This document shows positions 1 to 7,299 of a stretch of DNA of 11,893 nucleotides, in pieces; within the stretch, counting starts at the first letter, position 1; each line of letters starts with the position of its first letter. The stretch lies in contig JAMCZD010000120.1 of assembly GCA_023473405.1 (NCBI GenBank), forward strand, positions 1 through 11,893. The letters run 5' to 3'. The notes under the pieces are model-generated. The model saw only the letters and a program-made list of their open reading frames with translations. It made no database searches and was not told where the DNA came from. Source of the stretch: Candidatus Omnitrophota bacterium (lineage in GTDB: Bacteria > Verrucomicrobiota > Verrucomicrobiia > Limisphaerales > UBA1319). Position numbers and translations under genes: made by a program.

Positions 1-7
1 TGGTCCC

Positions 8-83
8 CCACGGATTACTCGGATGACACGGATCATAAGAAGAAGTAGTAGAAGAGAATCCGTGAAATCGGTGAAATCCGTGG
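8..83. repeat. Imperfect inverted repeat, 26-nt arms
   Basis: The arms are 8-33 and 58-83; 21 of 26 positions match when one is reverse-complemented, and a 24-nt purine-rich spacer lies between. Each arm is itself built from short repeating units of the form CGGAT/GTGAAATC. No gene is seen here. The structure resembles the small dispersed intergenic palindromes of large environmental genomes, but whether it is repeated elsewhere cannot be seen from this window. Confidence 0.6.
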
Positions 84-123
84 TGGATCAATATATCCAG
101 GTTAAGGCGCACTGCGTCGCGTC

Positions 124-155
124 CCGTTACTCAACGGCGGCGTCACAGCGCCGCC
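124..155. other. Two small hairpins downstream of the yifB remnant
   Basis: A 5-bp stem CCGTT/AACGG (124-137) overlaps a GC-rich 7-bp stem GGCGGCG/CGCCGCC (136-155, 6-nt loop). On the minus strand they lie about 40 nt beyond the stop of the yifB remnant. There is no T-run after either stem, so a role as an intrinsic terminator is doubtful. Nothing else is seen in 84-196. Confidence 0.3.
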
Positions 156-196
156 CTAACGTAACGGTCAAACTGACGTTCGATGCTACTCCCTGC

Positions 197-646
197 CTAC
201 ACCCACAACTGGCGGTCCAGCGACCGGAACTGGACGGCCTCCATGACGTGGTCGGACAGGATACGCTCCGAACCAGCCAGGTCGGTAATGGTGGCGGCGA
301 TTTCGCGCGGCGAGCTGCGGGATTCGCGGGGCATTTTCCCGTCCGGGGTTGGGTTCATCGCCGCCACGAGCATGAATTGTGAGGGAAAGGTCATGGTGCC
401 GGCGGCGCGGGAGGTGGTGACGCGGCCTTCCTCGAGGGATTGGCGTAGTGTCTCAAGGACGTTGTGTTTGAACTCGGGTAATTCGTCCAGGAAGAGAACC
501 CCGTTATGGGCCAGGGAGATTTCGCCAGGGGTGGGATTGATATTCCCGCCGAGCAGGCCGGCGTCACTGACAGTGTGATGCGGTGTGTTTGCCCAGCCAC
601 AATGAACCCATCGGCACCTCGGCTCTGGAGGGCTGGGCGTCGGCAA
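197..646 (-). pseudogene. yifB: Decayed YifB/ComM-type Mg-chelatase-like AAA+ ATPase remnant
   Basis: The 149-codon frame holds two blocks of a YifB/ComM protein, normally about 500 residues. Residues 22-116 match the region around Walker B: PHHTVSDAGLLGG, then NGVLFLDELPEF, then LVAAMNPTPDGK and ESRSSPREI. Residues 117-148 match the C-terminal region ending in RSLDRQLW. The sensor/arginine-finger stretch normally between these blocks (roughly 100 residues) is missing, with the join near base 298. Everything upstream of PHHT, including Walker A, is also missing; residues 1-21 are unrelated, Pro- and Cys-rich sequence. With no nucleotide-binding loop it cannot be an active ATPase. Intact family members act as branch-migration helicases in natural transformation. 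The remaining coding sequence is clean, so the decay may be recent. The remnant identity is firm; the exact boundaries are not. Confidence 0.8.
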
Positions 647-879
647 ACCGGTGGTATTTACAATCTAATCAACTGGCCACCCCATGTCTTTTTTCCCCGT
701 TTCTTAGGTGAAGAACCAGAGCTGGCTCGCGCCGGCTGCCACAGGAAGAATCCGCGAGGGTCTGTGATTTTTGAGCTAAAGTAAGCACCGGGATGTACGC
801 ACCGGGAAGCCGGGCCTGGTGGGGACAATTATGTGGAACCTTTGGGTGTTTGCCGCCTCTTAGAATCGGTGTGCATGGT
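647..879. other. Non-coding stretch between two gene remnants
   Basis: No convincing gene is seen on either strand. The only structure noted is a 9-bp direct repeat GCACCGGGA at 785-793 and 799-807, spaced by one and a half helical turns. The stretch just before base 880 is the natural upstream region of the truncated sigma-factor start. Confidence 0.4.
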
Positions 880-1002
880 ATGGGTTCTGAATTGGATTTT
901 GACGGGCTGGTGGCTAAGTTCTATGAACCGCTTTTCCGCTTCGCTTTCAGCCTCACTCGGACTTACCTGGAGCCCCTTTTTTACCGTCGAAGATCGGCTT
1001 GA
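880..1002 (+). pseudogene. Truncated ECF sigma factor (N-terminal region 2 only)
   Basis: From the ATG at 880 the first 27 codons read as the start of an extracytoplasmic-function sigma-70 factor: an acidic start (GSELDFDGLV) followed by FYEPLFRFAFSLTR, the usual first helix of region 2.1. The family then continues with an EADA..DLTQ..F motif, but here homology stops at base 960. The frame runs 13 more unrelated codons (TYLEPLFYRRRSA) to a stop at 1000-1002. Regions 2.2-2.4 and 4 are absent, and neither other forward frame restores them, so this is a truncation, not a simple frameshift. It could still yield a 40-residue peptide. The identification rests on a short match and is moderately secure. 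Confidence 0.6.
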
Positions 1003-1027
1003 CCGATCGGACCGCAAAATGGATACA
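999..1027 (+). promoter_or_regulatory. Weak promoter candidate for the sulfatase-galactosidase pair
   Basis: TTGACC (999-1004, 5 of 6 to the -35 consensus) is followed after 17 nt by GATACA (1022-1027), a poor -10 with 3 of 6. A 6-bp dyad GATCGG/CCGATC (992-997 and 1003-1008, 5-nt loop) overlaps the -35 and could bind a regulator. Transcription would start close to the ATG at 1051, giving a very short leader with no Shine-Dalgarno sequence. This is a suggestion only. Confidence 0.22.
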
Positions 1028-1050
1028 GAATGTAACGCTGACACAACGCC

Positions 1051-2721
1051 ATGAAGCCAACAACCGTAGAAGCTCGAGTAACTGGTCCTGAATGCAAAGT
1101 CGAATCCAGCCTTACCCGCAAATGCCAGAACTCTGTTGTCGCCTTTGTCTCGAGGGCATTTGCCGCCGTGTTGCTCGTGGTCTTTGTGGCGCTGACATCG
1201 ACCAGTCCAACGGTGGCAGCCACCAGGAAACCGAACATCCTCTTCATCGTCGTGGACGACTACGGCGTAAAGGATGTGGGCATCGAGGGAAGCACATTCT
1301 ACGAAACGCCCAACATCGACGCCCTTGCTCGCAGCGGCATGCGGTTCACCCAGGGCTATTCCTCCTGCCAGGTATGCAGCCCATCGCGCGCGAGCATCCT
1401 GTTGGGCAAATACCCCGCGCGGCACGGCATTACCGACTGGATCGGTGAAAGCGTCGGGGAAACTTTTGCGAGGCAGCGGCACGTTAAACTCTTGGTGCCC
1501 GAGTATGTCCGCAACCTGCCTGCCACGGACACGACACTGGCGGAGGCGTTGAGGCAGGCGGGCTACACGACGTTTTTTGCTGGCAAATGGCATTTGGGCA
1601 GCAAGGGTTCGTGGCCGGAGGATCACGGTTTCGACATCAACAAAGGCGGCTGGGATGCCGGCAGCCCGATGGGCGGATACTATTCGCCTTGGCAGAATCC
1701 CAACCTGCCCAATGGTCCGCGGGGTGAATCGCTCACCCAGCGGCTGGCCAGCGAGACTATCGCCTTCATCGAGCAGCACAAGGACAAGCCGTTCCTGGCC
1801 TATCTGTCGTTCTACGCCGTCCACGGGCCGATACAGACCACCAAACCGCTATGGAGCAAGTACCGCGAAAAGGCGACCAAACAACCCGCCCCTGCGGAGC
1901 GATTCAAGCTGGACCGCACCCTGCCCGTCCGCCAGGTGCAAGACAATCCCATCTACGCCGGCTTGATTGAGAACATGGACACCGCGATGGGACGCGTATT
2001 GAAGCGCCTCGACGAACTGGGCCTGGCCGGCAACACGATCGTCTGTTTCACCGGTGACAACGGCGGCGTGACCTCGGGCGACAGTTACAGTTCCTCCGAA
2101 TTGCCCTACCGCGGCGGCAAAGGCCGCCAGTGGGAAGGCGGTTTTCGCGTGCCCTTCTACATCCGCGCCCCTGGTGTCACCCGACCCGGCAGCACTTGCG
2201 ACACGCCAGTGATCGGGACTGATTTTTATCCCACGATTCTCCAACTGGCCGGCTTGCCGTTGCGTCCGCAACAGCACGTGGACGGTGTCAGCCTGGTGCC
2301 GTTGCTGCACGGCGGCAGGATCGCGCCCAGGCCCCTGTTCTGGCATTACCCGCATTATGGCAACCAGGGCGGGGAACCCTCGTCGATCATTCGCGAAGGA
2401 GACTGGAAACTCATCCATTACTGGGAGGACGACCGCAACGAACTCTACCATCTGTCCGACGACATCGGCGAACAGCACGACCTCGCGAAACGGGAACCGG
2501 GGCGCACCGAGCGGCTTTGGGCGGAACTGCAAACGTGGCTCAAGGAAACCGGCGCCAGGCTCCCTCGTCCCAATCCCGCTTATCAAGAGGCCTGGGCCAG
2601 GCAACACGAGCAAGTCGCGCAAGCCCTCAAAGCCCGCCTCGAGAAGGAACACGCCTCCTATCTAAATCCCGATTGGCAACCCGATCCCGCCTGGTGGAAG
2701 AGCCTCACCACAGAGAATTGA
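1051..2721 (+). CDS. Secreted formylglycine-dependent sulfatase (type I, S1 family)
   Basis: Hydrolyses sulfate esters, probably on a sulfated glycan, outside the cytoplasm. The 556-residue protein has a long N-terminal region and a hydrophobic segment (about 29-48), consistent with a signal peptide ending near residue 57. The sulfatase domain opens with KPNILFIVVDD, where Asp69-Asp70 are metal ligands. Cys109 in CSPSR is the residue converted to formylglycine, so a maturation enzyme (FGE or anSME) is needed; none is in this window. Other active-site elements are GKWHLG (178-183), His258 in AVHGP, and Asp336-Asn337 in GDNGG. A C-terminal subdomain follows, with the usual WKLIHYWEDDRNELYHLSDD region. 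There is no clear ribosome binding site before the ATG, and the signal peptide has an unusually long polar lead of about 28 residues, so the true start could be downstream. The neighbouring galactosidase suggests a galactose- or other hexose-sulfate substrate; the exact subfamily is not determined. Confidence 0.93.
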   Translation: MKPTTVEARVTGPECKVESSLTRKCQNSVVAFVSRAFAAVLLVVFVALTSTSPTVAATRKPNILFIVVDDYGVKDVGIEGSTFYETPNIDALARSGMRFTQGYSSCQVCSPSRASILLGKYPARHGITDWIGESVGETFARQRHVKLLVPEYVRNLPATDTTLAEALRQAGYTTFFAGKWHLGSKGSWPEDHGFDINKGGWDAGSPMGGYYSPWQNPNLPNGPRGESLTQRLASETIAFIEQHKDKPFLAYLSFYAVHGPIQTTKPLWSKYREKATKQPAPAERFKLDRTLPVRQVQDNPIYAGLIENMDTAMGRVLKRLDELGLAGNTIVCFTGDNGGVTSGDSYSSSELPYRGGKGRQWEGGFRVPFYIRAPGVTRPGSTCDTPVIGTDFYPTILQLAGLPLRPQQHVDGVSLVPLLHGGRIAPRPLFWHYPHYGNQGGEPSSIIREGDWKLIHYWEDDRNELYHLSDDIGEQHDLAKREPGRTERLWAELQTWLKETGARLPRPNPAYQEAWARQHEQVAQALKARLEKEHASYLNPDWQPDPAWWKSLTTEN

Positions 2722-2804
2722 GCCTTCACTCGGCTAGCAAGAGAGGTTATGCTCGCGGCTGCAAAATGAATTGCTCCCAAAGAAAACACGATAGGAGGTC
2801 CACC

Positions 2805-4814
2805 ATGAGAGTCCCAATCTACATCGGCATCCTTGCGGCGTGGGGGATGGCGTCGCTTTGCCATGCCTCGACAATGGCGTCGACCGCCGGCGAGATGAGA
2901 ATGGTCCGGCAATGGTCGGCGGCGCGGTTTGGAGACAACCCATCGGCCGATCCGCCGTTCTCGTTCAGTTACAACGGCAAGCCGTCGGCGTTGCTGCTTA
3001 AGACCTGGAAGGCCGAGCGGAAATCCCGGAGGTTGGACGGCGTCAAACATGAACGGACCGTTACTTACACCGATCCGGCCACAGGATTGGCGGTCATCTG
3101 CCGCGCGGTTGAATACATCGATTTTCCGATTGTGGAATGGATTCTTCACTTCAAGAACACGGGTTCCAGAGAAACCCCTGTTCTGGAGAACATCCAACCA
3201 TTGGACATTTTCCTCCGAAGAAACAAGAACGATGGCGAGTTCATTCTCCATCACAATCGGGGTAGCATGACCACACCGCAAGATTACGAACCACTCGCGA
3301 CGGTCCTCTCTCCCGGTCAAGAGACGCGCATTGGCTCGATCGGCGGACGTCCCCTGAATACGGACATGCCGTATTTCAACCTGGAATGGGGCGACCAGGG
3401 GATGATTGTTGTTTTGAGTTGGATCGGCCAGTGGTCGTCGCGTTTCGCCCGGGATGCCGCAAATGGTCTGCGCATCGCCGGCGGTCAGGAAAAAACCCAT
3501 TTCAGACTTTTCCCTGGCGAAGAAGTGCGCACACCGCTCATTGTCCTCCAGTTTTGGGAAGGCGGGGACGTGGTGCGATCGCAGAATATTTGGCGGCGCT
3601 GGATGATCGCGCACAACCTGCCGCGCCCCGGCGGCAAACCGTTCCCACCGGTGCTCTCCGCCAGCGCCCCGGCGGAGTTGTTTCCCAACCTGATCTGCAA
3701 CGCAAGCGCGGAGCTTTCCATTATCGAGGGCTGCGCGAAGAGAAGGTTGAAGTTCGATTACTGGTGGCTCGACGCCGGCTGGTATCCTTGCGGTGACATT
3801 TGGTGGAACACCGGCACCTGGCAGCCCGATCCCGTCCGATATCCCAAGGGCCTGCGCGAAGTCGCGGACGCCGCACACGCCAACGGCATGAAGTTCACCG
3901 TGTGGTTCGAGCCCGAGCGGGCTGTCCCCGGCAGTTGGCTGTATCAAAACCATCCGGAATGGTTGCTGGGCCCGGACGGGCAGGCCAGGCTGCTCGACAT
4001 GGGCAATCCCAATGCGTTCAAGTGGCTGCTGAACACGATCGACAAACTCATCACCGACAACCACATTGACATGTATCGGCAGGATTACAACTTCGATCCC
4101 ATCGATCATTGGCGCTACAAAGAACCCGCGGACCGGCAAGGCATCACCGAGATCAGGCAGGTATCGGGATTGCTCGCCTACTGGGACGAACTCAAAAAAC
4201 GTCACCCGGACATGCCCTTCGACAACTGTGCCGGAGGCGGACGACGCAACGTTCTGGAAATGATGCGCCGCGGCGTGCCGTTGTCGAAAAGCGATCTTTC
4301 CGGTGGCACCACGTCCACTCAATGCCAAACATATGGGATTGCCCCCTGGCTCCCTTATTTCGGGGCTGGCGGCGGGGTGGCCGAGGACCTTTACCGGCTG
4401 CGCAGCAACATCGCCCCCTGGATCGGCTACTGCTACAACACACGAAGGGATAACCTCCGATACGATGTGATACGCCGGTTCTTTGACGAATGGCGGGAGG
4501 TAATCCCATTCTACTGGGGCGATTTCTATCCTCTCACTTCCTATAGCCTGGAGGAGAACGTTTGGATGGCGTGGCAGTTCGACATGCCGGAGAAGGGCGA
4601 AGGCGTCGTGCAAGCGTTCCGCCGGGACAAGAACAGCGAGCAGGCGCGAGTATTCAAACTGCGAGGCCTTGACCCAAGGATGACCTACTCGCTAAAGAAC
4701 TTTGACACGGACAAAACGGAGGAAATTCCGGGCTGGAAGTTGATGGAACAGGGTTTGCATGTGAACATCACCGGCCAGCCCGGTTCCGCGCTGATCGTGT
4801 ATCGAAGGGAATAG
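2805..4814 (+). CDS. Secreted GH36-like alpha-galactosidase (melibiase family)
   Basis: Retaining glycoside hydrolase of clan GH-D, expected to release terminal alpha-galactosyl (or related) residues. The ATG at 2805 is chosen because a perfect AGGAGGT (2793-2799) lies 5 nt upstream and a signal peptide follows at once (hydrophobic IGILAAWGMASLCHA, residues 7-21). The frame is open far upstream into the sulfatase gene, but nothing supports an earlier start. The 669 residues form an N-terminal beta-sandwich (about 30-305), a TIM barrel (about 310-600) and a C-terminal beta domain. Barrel motifs are DYWWLDAGWYP (318-328), WFEPER (367-372), RQDYN with presumed nucleophile Asp427, DNCAGGGRRN (473-482), and SKSD with presumed acid/base Asp497. 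The usual Lys two places before the nucleophile is Arg, as in a PVC-rich subgroup, so substrate specificity may differ from classical melibiases. It follows the sulfatase by 83 nt, probably in one operon. Confidence 0.9.
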   Translation: MRVPIYIGILAAWGMASLCHASTMASTAGEMRMVRQWSAARFGDNPSADPPFSFSYNGKPSALLLKTWKAERKSRRLDGVKHERTVTYTDPATGLAVICRAVEYIDFPIVEWILHFKNTGSRETPVLENIQPLDIFLRRNKNDGEFILHHNRGSMTTPQDYEPLATVLSPGQETRIGSIGGRPLNTDMPYFNLEWGDQGMIVVLSWIGQWSSRFARDAANGLRIAGGQEKTHFRLFPGEEVRTPLIVLQFWEGGDVVRSQNIWRRWMIAHNLPRPGGKPFPPVLSASAPAELFPNLICNASAELSIIEGCAKRRLKFDYWWLDAGWYPCGDIWWNTGTWQPDPVRYPKGLREVADAAHANGMKFTVWFEPERAVPGSWLYQNHPEWLLGPDGQARLLDMGNPNAFKWLLNTIDKLITDNHIDMYRQDYNFDPIDHWRYKEPADRQGITEIRQVSGLLAYWDELKKRHPDMPFDNCAGGGRRNVLEMMRRGVPLSKSDLSGGTTSTQCQTYGIAPWLPYFGAGGGVAEDLYRLRSNIAPWIGYCYNTRRDNLRYDVIRRFFDEWREVIPFYWGDFYPLTSYSLEENVWMAWQFDMPEKGEGVVQAFRRDKNSEQARVFKLRGLDPRMTYSLKNFDTDKTEEIPGWKLMEQGLHVNITGQPGSALIVYRRE

Positions 4815-4834
4815 GGTCATCACCCTTTCTCTTT
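4813..4834 (+). terminator. Short hairpin between convergent genes, possible terminator
   Basis: A 5-bp stem AGGGT/ACCCT with a CATC loop (4813-4826) overlaps the galactosidase stop codon and is followed by a pyrimidine-rich TTCTCTTT. The same hairpin covers the last codons and stop of the facing DUF1737 gene. The stem is short, so termination here would be weak. Confidence 0.3.
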
Positions 4835-4969
4835 GGTCATCGCTTGTAGCAGTAAGACCCCACCCCAGGAGCAAACTCCGCCAAGCGGTTTCCAGCCTTG
4901 TGCTATCGCATCTTTGACTAACTTCTCCAATCTGCCAATGTTTTTTTCAGCGATAATTTGGTATTCCAT
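4820..4969 (-). CDS. Small DUF1737 protein (49 residues)
   Basis: This is a short gene read by hand on the minus strand from ATG (4969-4967) to TGA (4822-4820). The protein starts MEYQIIAEKNIGRLEKLV and continues with KDAIAQGWKPLGGV and LLLQAMTKEKG. That is the full pattern of the DUF1737 family: an N-terminal beta strand (EYQII), a helix (LEKLVKDAIAQGW), the GW.P.GG turn, and a final strand with QAM. Family members are about 50-60 residues, occur in bacteria and phages, and have no established function. The gene faces the galactosidase tail to tail with 5 nt between the stop codons. No good ribosome binding site is visible. The reading frame, including a run of seven A residues, translates without a break. 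Assignment is by recall of the motif, not by a search. Confidence 0.78.
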   Translation of the reverse strand: MEYQIIAEKNIGRLEKLVKDAIAQGWKPLGGVCSWGGVLLLQAMTKEKG

Positions 4970-5001
4970 AATGAAACTGGGATTTCGTGACCAGCAGGGG
5001 T

Positions 5002-5072
5002 GGGGACAGCCTGTCCCCCCTTCTTCTCGAACCGCCTCGGCTCCACGGTCCGCGGGGACGGGCGGTCCCCGC
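5002..5072. repeat. Two GGGGAC/GTCCCC palindromes in the 4970-5183 gap
   Basis: The first is GGGGACAG-C-CTGTCCCC (5002-5018), an 8-bp dyad around a single base. The second is GCGGGGAC/GTCCCCGC (5052-5059 and 5065-5072, 5-nt loop). They share the core GGGGAC..GTCCCC and are 33 nt apart. Neither is followed by a T-run. They look like copies of a REP-like intergenic palindrome. A further 6-bp stem GACCCG/CGGGTC lies at 5149-5166, 17 nt beyond the rhaT stop. No gene is seen in 4970-5183. Confidence 0.5.
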
Positions 5073-5183
5073 CCCTATACAAAGAGCATTAGGTTAATAT
5101 CTCCACATTACTCATTCCATATCTCCCCTGCTCTGTTGAGAGAAGTCAGACCCGGTGGAACGGGTCCCTATCGGAAGGGGTCC

Positions 5184-6269
5184 CTACCAGGTCTCCACCA
5201 AGTGCAAGGTTGCCTTGACTGGGGGAGAGGGAGTGGCGGTTGCCAGTCTATTGGCGGTGGCGAGCAAGACGGTGGCGCTAAGCAGGACGAGCACGCCGAC
5301 CACCATGACCGTCCTGGTGGCGGGCCGGGTGCCGCGCCATTCGCCGGTCAAGGCACCCGCCAGGTTGCTGAAGAAAATGGCGAATAGCAACATCAGGGGG
5401 AATCCGGCATAGCCGCCGAACTGGCCGAGGCGATCCGCCCCAATGCCAAAAAGGACAATGCCGAGGGGCCAAGAGATGCCAAGGAATGCGGCCCAAAACC
5501 AATGCAATGAATCGCCTTGGGAGAACTGGCCGATGGACTTATTCTTGGCCATCAAGTAAGCGGCATATAGGAAATTGACCAGGTAATTGCCGGTAAACAC
5601 CAGGGCCCAAATGGCATTGTTTTGCGCGGATGGACTGGCTCCGGCCTGGACGGCGGCTTCCTTCAGTTCCGTGCCGAAGTTGAACGCGAAGTTGACCAGG
5701 GGCGAAAGCACGCCGGAGACAATGCAAAAAATAAGGCCGACGGCAAAGGCGCGCGCGGTGCGCGTGGCGGTGGCGGGGGCAGGCTGATTCAGGCGCAGAT
5801 CGGACTCCTTTTTCCTGCCGGCCGCCGACACAATCACCACGCCCACCACCATTACCAAGAGTCCAAGACTCAGGACTAAACCGCTGGGTTCGAGCAGCTT
5901 GCCGGGGTTCTGGATCAGCAGCGGACCCAGGGCGCCGAATACCGACGTAATGCCCATGAGCATAGATACACCCAGTGCCACCCCTACCGCATCGATCCCG
6001 AGTCCCCAAAAAACGCCCCCTCTACCCCACCCGATTCCGAAGAGCAAGGCCATGATGATGCTGGTCCAGGAGGCGTTATGCAAAACACCGCCCAGCCCAG
6101 GCACGGTTAGCAGTGCCACCGGCCACGGGATGAGAACCAACGCCACCAGCGAGCCCAAACCCCAAATGTTTTCCCACCGCCACTTCGGGGTGCGGGTGAC
6201 GCCCAACGAGAACAAACCTTCGAGGGCGCCACCGGCCAGAACCAGCAATATGCCAACGGTAAAGTCCAT
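5184..6269 (-). CDS. rhaT: RhaT-family L-rhamnose/proton symporter
   Basis: Inner-membrane sugar:proton symporter of the drug/metabolite transporter superfamily, about ten membrane helices in 361 residues (E. coli RhaT has 344). Family landmarks are the N-terminal helix ending in a basic patch before W.WEN(I/M)W (RTPKWRWENIWGLGS, about 26-40), the glycine-rich GIGWGRGGVFWGLGIDAVG loop, the internal repeat PLVNFAFNFG, and the C-terminal EWRG.RP followed by a last hydrophobic helix. The C-terminal tail after that helix is about 20 residues longer than usual. The ATG (6269-6267) is supported by TAGGAG just upstream, which overlaps the stop codon of the SDR gene, so the two are translationally linked. 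The sugar carried need not be rhamnose itself: relatives in this phylum may take other deoxysugars or uronates. Confidence 0.88.
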   Translation of the reverse strand: MDFTVGILLVLAGGALEGLFSLGVTRTPKWRWENIWGLGSLVALVLIPWPVALLTVPGLGGVLHNASWTSIIMALLFGIGWGRGGVFWGLGIDAVGVALGVSMLMGITSVFGALGPLLIQNPGKLLEPSGLVLSLGLLVMVVGVVIVSAAGRKKESDLRLNQPAPATATRTARAFAVGLIFCIVSGVLSPLVNFAFNFGTELKEAAVQAGASPSAQNNAIWALVFTGNYLVNFLYAAYLMAKNKSIGQFSQGDSLHWFWAAFLGISWPLGIVLFGIGADRLGQFGGYAGFPLMLLFAIFFSNLAGALTGEWRGTRPATRTVMVVGVLVLLSATVLLATANRLATATPSPPVKATLHLVETW

Positions 6270-6278
6270 AATCGTCTC

Positions 6279-7094
6279 CTAAGCTGACCCGGCGAAACTG
6301 GCGGTCTCACCGAGGCCTTCGGGGCCCATACCGCAGTAGCCGCCGTCGACCATCAATTCGGTTGCCGTAATAAAACTGGCGGCATCGCTGCACAAGAAAA
6401 CCACGGCCGGAGCCACTTCCTCGACCCGTCCGCAGCGCCGCAACATATGGAACTTGCCCCAGACGGGGTCCCATTTCTGGCGGTCATTTTTCGCGGCCTT
6501 GTCCACTTCGCGGGTCCAAATCCAGCCTGGGCTGACGGTGTTCACGCGTATGTTCAATGGTGCCAAGTCCATAGCCATGCAGCGGGTCAATTGATTAACC
6601 GCGCCTTTGGCGCCGTTATAGGTCCAGCGATTGACCTGGGCGATATGGGCCGAGATGCTCGAGAGGTTCACAATGGCGCCGCCCCCCTGCGCTTTCATGG
6701 GTTCAATCACATTTTGGACCATGGTCGAGTAGCCGATGGGCCCGACGCTCATCATGCGCAACCAATCGTCGCGGGTCGCATCCAAGCCCTTGGCGATGAA
6801 CGAAAAGGCATTGTTGACCAGGATATTGGTCTTGCCCCATTTCCGCAAAGCCGTCTGGACGAGGATGCGGCAGAAACCTTCATCGGCCATGTCGCCGCGC
6901 ACAAACTGCACCTGGTAACCCTTGGCCAGCAATCGCTTTTCCGTTTCCACCCCCCCGGCACTGATGCCGCTAAAGGTGACCGACACGCCGTAGTCGCATA
7001 GTGCCTCCATGATGGCTTGGCCGATGCCGGTCGATCCGCCGGTGACAATGGCCGCCTTGCCGGCCAAATCCTGGAAATATTTCAATTGATTCAT
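6279..7094 (-). CDS. Short-chain dehydrogenase/reductase (SDR)
   Basis: Classical NAD(P)-dependent SDR of 271 residues with all key motifs: TGGSTGIG cofactor loop (18-25), Asp68 of the adenine pocket, NNA (94-96), Asn115-equivalent region with Ser146, and the YNGAK active site (Tyr159, Lys163), then PGWIWT and a C-terminal VDGGY. No acidic residue follows the second beta strand in the usual place (TFSGIS at 40-45), so the cofactor preference is not obvious. It is the first gene of an operon with the RhaT symporter (9 nt between stop and next ATG). This context suggests oxidation of an imported sugar to its lactone, as in non-phosphorylative rhamnose or fucose breakdown. That substrate is inferred, not read from the sequence. 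No ribosome binding site is evident. The C-terminal tail after the family core is about 20 residues long. Confidence 0.87.
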   Translation of the reverse strand: MNQLKYFQDLAGKAAIVTGGSTGIGQAIMEALCDYGVSVTFSGISAGGVETEKRLLAKGYQVQFVRGDMADEGFCRILVQTALRKWGKTNILVNNAFSFIAKGLDATRDDWLRMMSVGPIGYSTMVQNVIEPMKAQGGGAIVNLSSISAHIAQVNRWTYNGAKGAVNQLTRCMAMDLAPLNIRVNTVSPGWIWTREVDKAAKNDRQKWDPVWGKFHMLRRCGRVEEVAPAVVFLCSDAASFITATELMVDGGYCGMGPEGLGETASFAGSA

Positions 7095-7293
7095 AAGAAG
7101 GATTCTGGTTTAAATATCATTGACGTCATTGACAGATAGGTTCGGGATTGCCCAGTTATAGGCGGCGCGGCGATCCAACCGTCCTGGTCTTCATCCGCTC
7201 GCCCGGGATCCGACCGGGGTGTGGAAGGCAAGCCATTGTATTGCACCTGCCAGGGGTCCGCCCGGCATTGCACCTAGGCAATGAGTTGACATA
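7095..7293 (-). other. Leader of the SDR-rhaT operon with a hairpin and TTGCACC repeats
   Basis: The presumed leader begins with an inverted repeat CATTGC/GCAATG (7266-7271 and 7278-7283, 6-nt loop) about 10 nt after the predicted transcription start. The heptamer TTGCACC occurs on the plus strand at 7241-7247 and 7268-7274 (27 nt apart) and inverted at 7321-7327, where it overlaps the -35. No riboswitch or reading frame is recognised in the rest. Confidence 0.35.
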
Positions 7294-7299
7294 TCAGAC

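Noticed and set aside
829..1824. 331-codon minus-strand reading frame
   Set aside because: Antisense to the sulfatase start and to the sigma-factor remnant; no recognisable domain.
1849..2652. 267-codon minus-strand reading frame
   Set aside because: Antisense to the sulfatase C-terminal part; no recognisable domain.
2658..4613. 651-codon minus-strand reading frame
   Set aside because: It is antisense to the galactosidase, whose plus-strand motifs, signal peptide and ribosome binding site are clear; the minus translation matches no family.
4833..5387. 184-codon plus-strand reading frame
   Set aside because: Runs across the palindromes and antisense to DUF1737 and the rhaT end; low-complexity translation, no family.
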